A stretch of 64,000 bases of DNA. Origin: Lysobacterales bacterium (GTDB lineage Bacteria; Pseudomonadota; Gammaproteobacteria; Xanthomonadales; SZUA-5). Numbering within the stretch: the first letter of the stretch is position 1; each line of letters starts with the position of its first letter. Under the pieces are notes generated by a model that was given only the letters and a program-made list of their open reading frames with translations, was not told the origin of the DNA and made no database searches. The stretch is from assembly GCA_022841325.1 (NCBI GenBank), contig JALHRS010000011.1:44791-108790 (forward strand), written 5' to 3'. Positions 42,076-50,300 of this stretch are shown here, one piece after another. Both the position numbers and the translations under genes were made by a program.

Positions 42076-42461
42076 TCGGGGTTTCATCAGCAGTCCCTTA
42101 GAGTACATTTAGCATATTAATGTGATGTGAATTAATAGGGGGGGGTAAGAATCATTTAAATCAACAATTTCGCACTGCACCGTATCGACGTGTACCTAGA
42201 ACCAAATTGCGACGATTGCACAGACGCCGCTCTACTTACCTTCTTCATAGTGCATATGAGTAGCTGACCTGTCATTCATATTGACGTAGCGATGCGGATG
42301 GTCTGCATTTAGGTTCGTCTCCAATGGCTATTTGCCAACTGTTGATTGGGTGCCGAGTGCTCAACAAAATCGCCTCCTGTCATAAACAGGTACATGCGAT
42401 ACAAAATCCTGCAGTCGCTACTCGCTTTGTTCAATCAGCAAAGATTGCCGCTTGTGATGGC
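42076..42461. other. A/T-rich intergenic region after the second recombinase
   Basis: 386 bases without a supported gene. It holds a run of eight G at 42138-42145 and a small dyad cctgtcataaacagg at 42376-42390. Attachment sites of serine recombinases often lie beside the gene, so part of it may be an att site; no duplicated core could be recognised. Confidence 0.35.
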
Positions 42462-44597
42462 TCAAGAAGTGCGGTCCATTTCAATTTTGGCCGTAAGCCC
42501 GGAGAGATTATATTTTAAGACTGCTTCCAAGTGACGCGAGCGCTCAGAGTCTTCGACATGACTTGAATACCTACCTGATCTTAGGTTTATTGTCCATACG
42601 TGGTCCCCTGCGGCGCAATACAATTCACCTGCGGATCTTGCTGGCTTGCCGTCGATTAATGTGGGATGCCCTTGCGACACGTTCCCACTGTTAATGTCCT
42701 CGCCTATCACAATGTCTCCTGCCGCATCGATCACCCAAATATATTTTCTTCTTGGATCAAGGAAACTCCATTGGCGCTGTTGCTCACCACGTGTAAGTTT
42801 ATAAGTGTCCCCACGGCTTTGAATGTTTTTCCCAGCATCTGTTTCGCCCAATTTTAGGGGCCTGCTTGGCAGACGGAGAGGGCCGTAAAGAATATTCAGA
42901 TTCGCGCTGTTCCTCTGCTGGCTGAAGAATTTGGTGAAGCAGCCGGAATTTTCTTGGGACATCGGGTCGCTCGAACCATAGGTTCGCCAAATCCGATTTT
43001 GTACACAATTTTCTACGTGTATCCAGACTGTCTGTGCTTCGGGCGTCCTGGATACGTAACCGACCATCATTGCGCCTTGAGGCAGTTCAGTAGCGTCGAA
43101 CAAAATCTCCGTTATCACCTCGGACGACCTAGCGTCAAATATTCGACATCGCCAAAGAAATCTCGGCATGTTTTGCATCAACATGGCCTCTTTCTCGAAT
43201 GAGCCGTTAAACGAAAAGAAGTTCTTGGAGGAAATAATTTCCTTCTTAATATCGTTGTTGACAACAAGAGAAATTTCCCAGCTTCCATCCACAAAGGAGC
43301 ACACCGCGTTTGCAAGTTTCTTTGTGTTAGTTGTCTCAGTGTCTTCGCTATCGCTCTGAAGGGTTCTAAGATGGTTCAAAATGTTGGACAAATGGAAATA
43401 GAGTGCGCTGCAGGTTTGGTAAATATGGTGATAAGGGATTCTGATCTTGTGGTAAAGCCCAACAATGGCAATATTGGGTACGAACATTTGCGTGCTATGG
43501 CCTTCAACCGTCGATTCCATACCATACAATGGCACACCATTGGAATGAGGGGAGACAAACCTCTTCATTTCAGTGCTCACTTTGAGGTACGGACCACAAC
43601 GGTCGTCATGCACGTAAATTTTGTGCATATCGTCGGAGCGGAATTTCTGACCGCTCCCACCAGAACTGCTATCAGGATTCAGGGCGTAGCCTGTAACGCA
43701 GACGAGGTGCAAGCCAAGGAGAGAGAACTCTGTCTCGTTTTCTCTTCGTTGGTATACTTTGCCGCCAAGTATTAAAGACGAATCGCTAGAAAGGTAACTG
43801 TAGACGAGGGCCTGCAACTCTCTCACCGACTGATGATCGGCCCACACAATATTAGGTTCCATTCCAAAGTGCTGAAGAGCTCTGAGTATGTGTGGCGGCG
43901 ACAATCCGTCGGTGGGGAAAGTTCGGGATGAATCAGAGCCGCCGCTTCGAGCGGCTTTGGTGATAGTACTTGACGAGGGTAGCATGTTCAGCGAGATGTC
44001 TTTGCGTGCGCCCAATGACACCCAAAGAGCGCTGGTTGCACATGCTGAGACGACTTTATCTTGCTCGATAAATGGTACAGTTTCGACGGTCAGTTTGAGT
44101 CCGAATATGGAAACATCGATCTCGCGCGTCAGAATTTTCCGTTTTGAATCTTGCTTCAGTTCTTCATAAGGCCGGAGGCAAATACGCGCAAAAACCGTAT
44201 GCGGGATCGGCCGAATGACTACGAATCCTATGTAGAGCCGAATGAGTTCATCGACCGATTTGTCCGGTTTTCCAGATACGTATTCGCGAAACTGACTCTC
44301 AGTAAATGACTGAGAGAAAAAATGCAAGCGTGAGCATTTTCTAGGGTGATCTGGAAAACATCGAGCATAATATTCTGCGTAGTCTTCTAAATAATTTCTG
44401 TCTACGTAGTCGCTTTCGACGACTATAGTTTTACAGGCAATGTGGTCAACATTAAGGTAGTTGCAAAGATATACTAATTGCGCCTTTTCTGAAACCTCAT
44501 CTCGCTCGTTCCAGCCTGTCATGTAGCGAACGAAGTCGATAATGAAGTCCGAACTATATTCAACTACGCTGAGTGGTGAGAGGCTCGAATTTGACAT
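42462..44597 (-). CDS. Large protein with a C39-like cysteine peptidase centre
   Basis: A 711-residue protein; ATG 44597 follows ggaagccc. The central part has the papain-like order: VVSACATSALWVSLGARKDI with candidate Cys186, LLGLHLVCVTGYALNP with His297, and IYVHDDRCGPYL with Asp331 or Asp332. The N-terminal ~170 residues (VVESDYVDRNYLEDYAEYYA, then FVVIRPIPHTVFARICL) and the C-terminal ~370 residues match nothing I know. No signal peptide or transmembrane segment is seen. It stands behind a terminator and a 70-residue ORF. The design (unknown flanks, peptidase core) is reminiscent of conflict-system effectors, but no such system is recognised. Confidence 0.55.
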   Translation of the reverse strand: MSNSSLSPLSVVEYSSDFIIDFVRYMTGWNERDEVSEKAQLVYLCNYLNVDHIACKTIVVESDYVDRNYLEDYAEYYARCFPDHPRKCSRLHFFSQSFTESQFREYVSGKPDKSVDELIRLYIGFVVIRPIPHTVFARICLRPYEELKQDSKRKILTREIDVSIFGLKLTVETVPFIEQDKVVSACATSALWVSLGARKDISLNMLPSSSTITKAARSGGSDSSRTFPTDGLSPPHILRALQHFGMEPNIVWADHQSVRELQALVYSYLSSDSSLILGGKVYQRRENETEFSLLGLHLVCVTGYALNPDSSSGGSGQKFRSDDMHKIYVHDDRCGPYLKVSTEMKRFVSPHSNGVPLYGMESTVEGHSTQMFVPNIAIVGLYHKIRIPYHHIYQTCSALYFHLSNILNHLRTLQSDSEDTETTNTKKLANAVCSFVDGSWEISLVVNNDIKKEIISSKNFFSFNGSFEKEAMLMQNMPRFLWRCRIFDARSSEVITEILFDATELPQGAMMVGYVSRTPEAQTVWIHVENCVQNRIWRTYGSSDPMSQENSGCFTKFFSQQRNSANLNILYGPLRLPSRPLKLGETDAGKNIQSRGDTYKLTRGEQQRQWSFLDPRRKYIWVIDAAGDIVIGEDINSGNVSQGHPTLIDGKPARSAGELYCAAGDHVWTINLRSGRYSSHVEDSERSRHLEAVLKYNLSGLTAKIEMDRTS

Positions 44598-44626
44598 AGG
44601 GCTTCCATGTGGATTGCAACCGACGC

Positions 44627-44656
44627 AAAAAAAAACCGCAGGCAGTGCTGCGGTTT
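44627..44656 (-). terminator. Terminator between the small ORF and the 711-residue gene
   Basis: On the minus strand, aaaccgcag...ctgcggttt (9-bp stem, 44633-44641 with 44648-44656) is followed by nine T. It comes 30 bases before the start of the 711-residue gene, so that gene needs read-through or its own promoter. Confidence 0.85.
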
Positions 44657-44684
44657 GAAATGCTTAGGCTTGGCTATTTGGCTT

Positions 44685-44897
44685 TTACAAGCTGTAGACC
44701 CTGAACATCAGATCCGGTGGTACGCTCTGCACCACATCTTTATCACCTCGTTCAGCAACCCATTTTTGCTGTTGCTGACGCTCAACTCTGGCGAGCTCGC
44801 CTGCAGGGATTGGCTCATAGACCGCTTTGAGATTCTGAAGCATCTCTGCGATCTCCAGCATCTTTTCAGCTCTTGCCGAGGGGTTTTCATAGTCCAT
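44685..44897 (-). CDS. 70-residue protein upstream of the C39-like gene
   Basis: ATG 44897 has agaggaag upstream. The protein, MDYENPSARAEKMLEIAEML and so on, is helical and acidic and ends PPDLMFRVYSL. Same strand as the 711-residue gene and separated from it by a strong terminator. It could be a regulator, antitoxin-like partner or leader protein; nothing specific is visible. Confidence 0.55.
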   Translation of the reverse strand: MDYENPSARAEKMLEIAEMLQNLKAVYEPIPAGELARVERQQQQKWVAERGDKDVVQSVPPDLMFRVYSL

Positions 44898-45065
44898 AGC
44901 ACTTCCTCTTGCACGCCAACGATTCAAGGTTGAGAACCAGGCTGCCTCTATAAACGAGGCAGTATAGTCCATTCTCAATGATAACACAATAGTATAAAAA
45001 TCAACAAGTTAGAGTTTGTATTGAGTGCGGCTTGTTACGAGCGTTGGCTTTCGTCAGATCTCGAT

Positions 45066-46136
45066 CTACCTTAGGTTCATCCAGCCGCTGAATGCCTTCT
45101 TTGCACTCTCGATGTCAGGTGCGACGCTGTTGGGCGACAGTCCAACCAGCCAACGCACGCGAACGTCGAAACGCACTTCATCGGCCAGCGTCGTCAATGC
45201 CTCGCCAGAGCGGGATGAGGCCAAGAAGCCCAGCCGAATCGATACGCGTTCGTCTGCGGAGAGAAACGCCCACTGTTGCTCGCGACCATCGCTTAATTCC
45301 CGCTCCAGACGCACGCGCTGCACGCGCAGTGGATCATCCGACCGCAAGACGAGTTCAGGGTCCATCATGCGCGGGTATCCGGCGATGATCGGTGGGCGGG
45401 CGGCTTTCTGATTGCGCAGCGCATAGGTGTCTTCTGCCGCATGCCCATGCGTGACCAGTGTTTCAAGCTGCGATACTACGTCAAAGGCTGACACGCCCAA
45501 CAGGCGTTCTGCCTGTTGGGTCAGGGACTCAAGCGGTGCCGAGCCGCAGGCATAGTCGTCACAGGCGACGCGCCATCGGGCGAGCGTCCGTCCAGTCAGC
45601 CGTTCGTAGCCTGCTTCCTTGGCGCGATCGAGCTGGGCGATGCCCGCAGCTGTGATAGCTACCTTTCCATCGTCAATGAACAGTAATCCAGCGTCGCTCA
45701 TTCCTTCCAGTAGCGTGGACAGGCGGTTAGGTGATGCGATCTGTAGTTCCTCCGCCCAGCCTAGTAACGCGTCGATACGACAATCTTGACTAGCAGCGTC
45801 GTTGACCACTATCGAATAAGTGCACTGTTCAACCGCGCGCACCGAACCAGGTTCGCCGACATTGCTCCGAGACGGTGTTGCGCTGGCCGCAAGCGTCGGA
45901 ACGGAGTGAACTGCCAGCCATCCAGGCGAGTCCTGAATCGCCCAATCCATTGCCACGGGATAGGCCTCATCACCGAACACGATTCGTGTGTGTCGCCAGG
46001 TCGGCGGTCCTTTGAGATATGCAAGCGTTGTATCCCAAAGAAGACGATAGAGCGCCGATGCGTCCGGCGGGTACGTCTCCGCGACGAATTCGGGCGACAT
46101 TGCCGTCAATGGTGTAATCATCGGGTGGGCGTTCAC
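45066..46136 (-). CDS. C-terminal gate part of a type IA topoisomerase, as a separate gene
   Basis: A 356-residue protein starting at GTG 46136 (overlapping the SMI1 stop, GTGA). Its first residues MNAHPMITPLTAM align with the AHHAIIPT segment that follows the active-site tyrosine domain in TopB/Top3 proteins. PPDASALYRLLWDTTLAYL matches the conserved LY.LIxxRxLA helix. LSTLLEGMSDAGLLFIDDGK, then VAITAAGIAQLDRA and LTGRTLARWRVACDD match the helix-turn and LT..G...(E)..L segments near the C-terminus of these enzymes. It lacks the TOPRIM and tyrosine parts, which are encoded by the upstream genes 47360-51550 and 46575-47363. Last gene of the four-gene overlapping unit. Confidence 0.75.
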   Translation of the reverse strand: MNAHPMITPLTAMSPEFVAETYPPDASALYRLLWDTTLAYLKGPPTWRHTRIVFGDEAYPVAMDWAIQDSPGWLAVHSVPTLAASATPSRSNVGEPGSVRAVEQCTYSIVVNDAASQDCRIDALLGWAEELQIASPNRLSTLLEGMSDAGLLFIDDGKVAITAAGIAQLDRAKEAGYERLTGRTLARWRVACDDYACGSAPLESLTQQAERLLGVSAFDVVSQLETLVTHGHAAEDTYALRNQKAARPPIIAGYPRMMDPELVLRSDDPLRVQRVRLERELSDGREQQWAFLSADERVSIRLGFLASSRSGEALTTLADEVRFDVRVRWLVGLSPNSVAPDIESAKKAFSGWMNLR

Positions 46137-46585
46137 GCAGAGTCCTCATTTCCATCGACCACACGCTGCAGCATGAAAGTAATCAGTCCCTCGGCATCAT
46201 CGAAGGTTTCCCAAACACTCAGTCCTGACATTTCCAGCGCCGCGTAGACCGCACGCTTCTGATCCAGGACAAAGACTATGTCGTCGCGTTTTCCGAAGTA
46301 CACTAACGATTCGTCAATCGTTTCGCGGAGGTCGCGATTCGCTTCGATCATCGATTCTTTGAACAACCAGTATCGGTGTGTTGGCCAAACCGTGAGTCCG
46401 TCGAACAGGATTCCATCAGATAGACGCAACACCCGCAGATAGGCATCTGGCAACGTAAGGCCGAACTCGCGTTGAAACCTCTCGGTTAGGGCCACGATAG
46501 CGGTTTCCGACGCCGGAGGCGGGACAAATTCATCGTTGTCTCGCCTTAAGCGCAAGATTGTACTGACCATTTGTTCAATCGACAT
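46133..46585 (-). CDS. SMI1/KNR4 (SUKH) family protein
   Basis: A 150-residue protein; ATG 46585 follows ggaggttttt. The SUKH pattern is clear: IVALTERFQREFGLTLPDAY, LRVLRLSDGILFDGLTVWPT, and an acidic C-terminal segment with VFVLDQKRAVYAALEM. SUKH proteins commonly act as immunity proteins beside nuclease toxins, and also as general regulators in eukaryotes. It overlaps the HNH gene by 11 bases and the topoisomerase tail gene by four. Here it likely neutralises or anchors the HNH protein; that role is inferred from family and position. Confidence 0.8.
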   Translation of the reverse strand: MSIEQMVSTILRLRRDNDEFVPPPASETAIVALTERFQREFGLTLPDAYLRVLRLSDGILFDGLTVWPTHRYWLFKESMIEANRDLRETIDESLVYFGKRDDIVFVLDQKRAVYAALEMSGLSVWETFDDAEGLITFMLQRVVDGNEDSA

Positions 46586-47363
46586 CAAAAACCTCCAGGA
46601 ACTCAGAGTAAGTCACCGACCGAGACTCGTAGCCTAAGGCTGGATTGGGGTAAATGACGGTGTCGCACGGTGGCTGTGGAAACGCGACTACCGCTTGCTC
46701 GCCTGAAGCAAGCAAGCGCACACGCAGTTCGGCCGGATTGAAGTAACCATGGAGGGCGCGGTGCTCGATATCGGACCGAAGCAATAGATAGTTGCTGGGC
46801 GTATTACTACCGCCGTCGTCCAGAGGAAGGCGGTGGTGCACGTCGTAATTGTCGGGGGTGCGCCCGTACTTGGCCATGGTGGTGATTTGGGCCTCGGTCA
46901 ATCCAGCAGCGAGTAGCTGGTCGCGGTGTGTGACGGCGATCTCTTTTACCCAGGCTTTCCGATGTTGTCGATCGAATGCGGCCCGTTCTGCTTTGTATTG
47001 TTCGCGGTTGGTCTTCTTTTCGTAATTGATAGCCACATGCGAAAACCCGTGCAATGCCCGCGCACCCGCCGGGTGATAGAGTACGATCATCGAAACGCTG
47101 CCTGGTTTCGTTGACGCGCGGTGTCGAGCGATCAGCGCCTCGCAGACCCGGTCCAAGTAGGCTGCATCGCGACGTCGATCCTTGAGTAGGGCTCGCACCA
47201 GGTTTCTAAGAAGCAGCTGACCGGAGGATGGAAGCGTGGCGACAGCGTAGCCATAAATTGTTGCCTCGTCGGGAGACAGTTCGCCGGCAGCGACCAGCGC
47301 GTCAACCAATTCTGGCGGAACATACGTTCCTCTCGTTCGTGGGTACGCGGTGACGCCACTCAT
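46575..47363 (-). CDS. HNH nuclease protein that begins with a topoisomerase IA tyrosine motif
   Basis: A 262-residue protein whose ATG overlaps the stop of the helicase/TOPRIM gene (ATGA). Its first residues MSGVTAYPRTRGTYVPPEL match the active-site motif of type IA topoisomerases (TYPRT/SD.RYLP in TopB and Top3); the nucleophile would be Tyr7, with Arg9 conserved. The C-terminal half holds an HNH nuclease domain: DNYDVHHRLPLDDGGSNTPS (H176, H177, N187, N191) and SDIEHRALHGYFN (H201, H205). The middle (LPSSGQLLLRNLVRALL, then KKTNREQYKAERAAF) is helical. So the missing tyrosine segment of the split topoisomerase is welded to a nuclease. A SMI1-type protein gene overlaps its end. Confidence 0.75.
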   Translation of the reverse strand: MSGVTAYPRTRGTYVPPELVDALVAAGELSPDEATIYGYAVATLPSSGQLLLRNLVRALLKDRRRDAAYLDRVCEALIARHRASTKPGSVSMIVLYHPAGARALHGFSHVAINYEKKTNREQYKAERAAFDRQHRKAWVKEIAVTHRDQLLAAGLTEAQITTMAKYGRTPDNYDVHHRLPLDDGGSNTPSNYLLLRSDIEHRALHGYFNPAELRVRLLASGEQAVVAFPQPPCDTVIYPNPALGYESRSVTYSEFLEVFDVD

Positions 47364-50300
47364 AGACTCGACTCATCTAGATCACCCGTGCCTCTGGCGC
47401 GGGGCTTGGCCTTGCCTTCATATAACGCCCGCAGCGCGTCCATCGTCCGCATGGGCATCCATTGCCACTGCCGATACGCATGAATCAACACCTGGGCAGT
47501 CGTGTTCGCTGGGTACCAAAGGCCGACCTGCTGCGTATCGAAGCGGAGGACGAACGGCAACCTGCTATTTTCTGACAGCTGCTCGACGGCGGCTTCGGCC
47601 AAGACGCGATCATTGAACCAACGTGGTTGGGCAGCCGTTCCAACACTATCCATTAAGTGGCCTACGACGGTCTGGGCATCGCAGTGTCCTTGGACCCGGA
47701 CACCGAACGCCAAGGGTTGTGCCGCCCGGTCGACAACTTCGCGCATGAGCGCCAGTTCGGGGCGACTGGCGGTAACTCCTTGTTGGCGGAGCGCGTCATG
47801 CAATCGCGCGTCGACCACTTTTCGCATCAAGCTCACCTTCACCCGTCGAGCATCGATCCCAGGCAAGGCCAGTTCTCTCGCCAGCCGGATTTCTCTTGGG
47901 GTCAATGCGTAAAAACGCATCCGGCGGAATTTGTTCTCAAAGTGCCGCCCAGCTTCCTGTAGTACCTGTATGACGTGCCATGCGATCTCTTCGCCATCAT
48001 CATCATCGTCGGTGGCAATATATACGGCATCGTACTGGCCCATTTCCGCGGCCACCTGACGCAGCAATTGCATCGCTCCTTCGCCGTCCTTGCTCACCTG
48101 GAACCTCACTTTTTGCGAGGAATGGACCAACTCGCGAAAGTGGCCGTGAGTCGCAATGACCTTAGCGGATAGTCCGAGGGCCGCCTCGACGACGTGTTGC
48201 TTGCCAGGCGCTTCGATGATCACGCATTCCCGTGGATACAGACGTTTGCCACGCTCGGCTAGGTAATCGACAAGTAGATCTAATGGCGCCGCCCGCTTGC
48301 CGTGGCCGGTACGCTCTAGGACGCTGGGTGCGGCAAAAAGGATAAAACTGTCCTGCGCACGACTGACCGCCACATTTAACAGATTTGGGCCGTCGCTTTC
48401 GACGAAGAAAGGCGCAACTGTTTGGGTTAGCGAGAACGCGACGATCGGCTTTTCCGCGCCCTGTAAGGCATGCACGGTATTGATCACCATATCCCGAGCC
48501 GCGTCGCCGAACTGCTCTGTTAGGGCTGTCTGCAGGGCGTTAGCCTGAGCGCGGAACGGTGCAATGACCGCCACAAGCTCGGCCAGCGTGGTCTTGTTGT
48601 AGTGCTCTAACAGCCGCGGACCTTCGTGCCGCAACCAGCGAACGATTTCCTCGACTTCGTCCTTGTTGATCCACGACCCGCTGTGGCGCCTAGCGCCGCG
48701 GACCGGTGCGACTCCGACCCAAGCCATAGGCGGATAGATAAATGGCGGCCTTTCCTTTCGGCACGGTACCAACAACTCACCATACAACAAGCGCCGGTTG
48801 TACTCGATAATGTCGGCGCGACACCGATAGTGCGCCTTAAGGCTAATACCGGCGGCACGGGCGTCCGCCGCATGATCGGTATATTGGGTGACTCTCTGGG
48901 CTGCCTGCATGATGGAGCCCAAACACGAAGTCACCGCGTCAGGCATAGCGTCGATACCCCTATCTATCGCCAAGCGAGCGCTACCCGCCGAATCGACGTT
49001 CCATATGGGCTTGAGTTGCGCGGTGTCGCCGACCACGATGGCGCGTTTGGCGAAGGCGAAGCTGGCCGCGCCAATTTCGGGCGACGCTTGACCCGATTCG
49101 TCAAAGATCAGCAAGTCCGCAAACTCGAATTTTTGATAGATACGGGGCAATGTGTAGACAGTCGAGACTATTACAGGTGCCAGCATCGCAGCTCGGCGCA
49201 AGGTGGTTAGCTCATCATCGCCGTCTGCCTGCGTGGGCGGATCCGCCAACCAGCGCGCCTCCCAGTAGCGCGCTGCCAGATGGAAGTGCAGAAAGCGGAA
49301 CTTGCTATCGATCGCCGTTTCGAACTCCAAGGCCAACTCGGTCGGCGCTGTGATTGCTTGACTGCACCAGGAATCCGCTTTCTCCGTCGCGACGACATCG
49401 GAATTGGCCACAGCCTGTACCAGCGCGAGGGCTTCGGAACGCCATGTCTCGACTTCTTGCTGTGTTCGTTGCGCAGAAATCAAGGTGGCACGCGCTGCGG
49501 TCAGCGATGTTGCACTCACAGCCAAGTGTTCAAGCTCGTCGCTCACCCGACGTTGTAGATTGGCCACTGTCAGTGATGGTGGCGTCTGCTCAGTGAAGTT
49601 TTGATGGGTGAGTACGGCCAGTGCCGAAGCACGAAACGCTGTCGCCTGTGGTCCCCAGCGATCACCAATTATTCGGCGCAGGAGTCGCGCCCACCAAGTC
49701 CTTCCTTGAGCCTCAAGGCGTTCGGCTTGGGCGACTTGTGCGAGGGACTGGCTGAACATGCCTAACGCGGCAGAATGGCGTGCGCGTTGCGTCTCAAGCT
49801 CTCTGACCTCATGAGCGGCCAAGGCTTCTATTTCGGCCCAATGAGCGGCGGGACGTTTGAACGCCTCATTTGCACCGGCTAAGGTAAGCCACTCAGTGAA
49901 TTGACGCTGCAGGGATCGCATCGCTGCGACAGAGGTTGAAAGCAATCTCTGGATTGCGACCGCCGCCCGCGCCGCGGAGATCTCGGATTGGGCCAAGCCG
50001 GCACAGCGTCGATGCAACTCGAGAAATCCCTCAAGCAGCCATGTCCGTTGCTTATCGGCGGCGGTTGCGAACTTGCTTGCAGCGCCCCGCAAGGAATAGG
50101 GCGCCACATCGTCGCTCCCGTATTGCCTTCCCCGCATCAGCATGAAGGATCCAAGGTCTTCATCACTCTTCGATCTTGCCGGAAAGAACCAGCCGTAGGA
50201 TGGCAGGTCAGGCAACCAGCGACTCGTCCATTCCGGCTGCAACGCTGGTCCTGGAATACCTGAGAACGATTCGATGATGTTGGTTACAGCCTTGTTGGTT

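Noticed and set aside
42076..42461. tRNA gene as attachment site of the second recombinase
   Set aside because: No cloverleaf or TPsiC-like arm could be found in the gap.
46133..47363. The HNH and SMI1 genes as an intein or homing endonuclease inside a topoisomerase gene
   Set aside because: The parts are separate genes with their own start and stop codons overlapping by a few bases, and no intein splice residues (N-terminal Cys/Ser, C-terminal His-Asn) are seen. A SUKH partner is not an intein feature.
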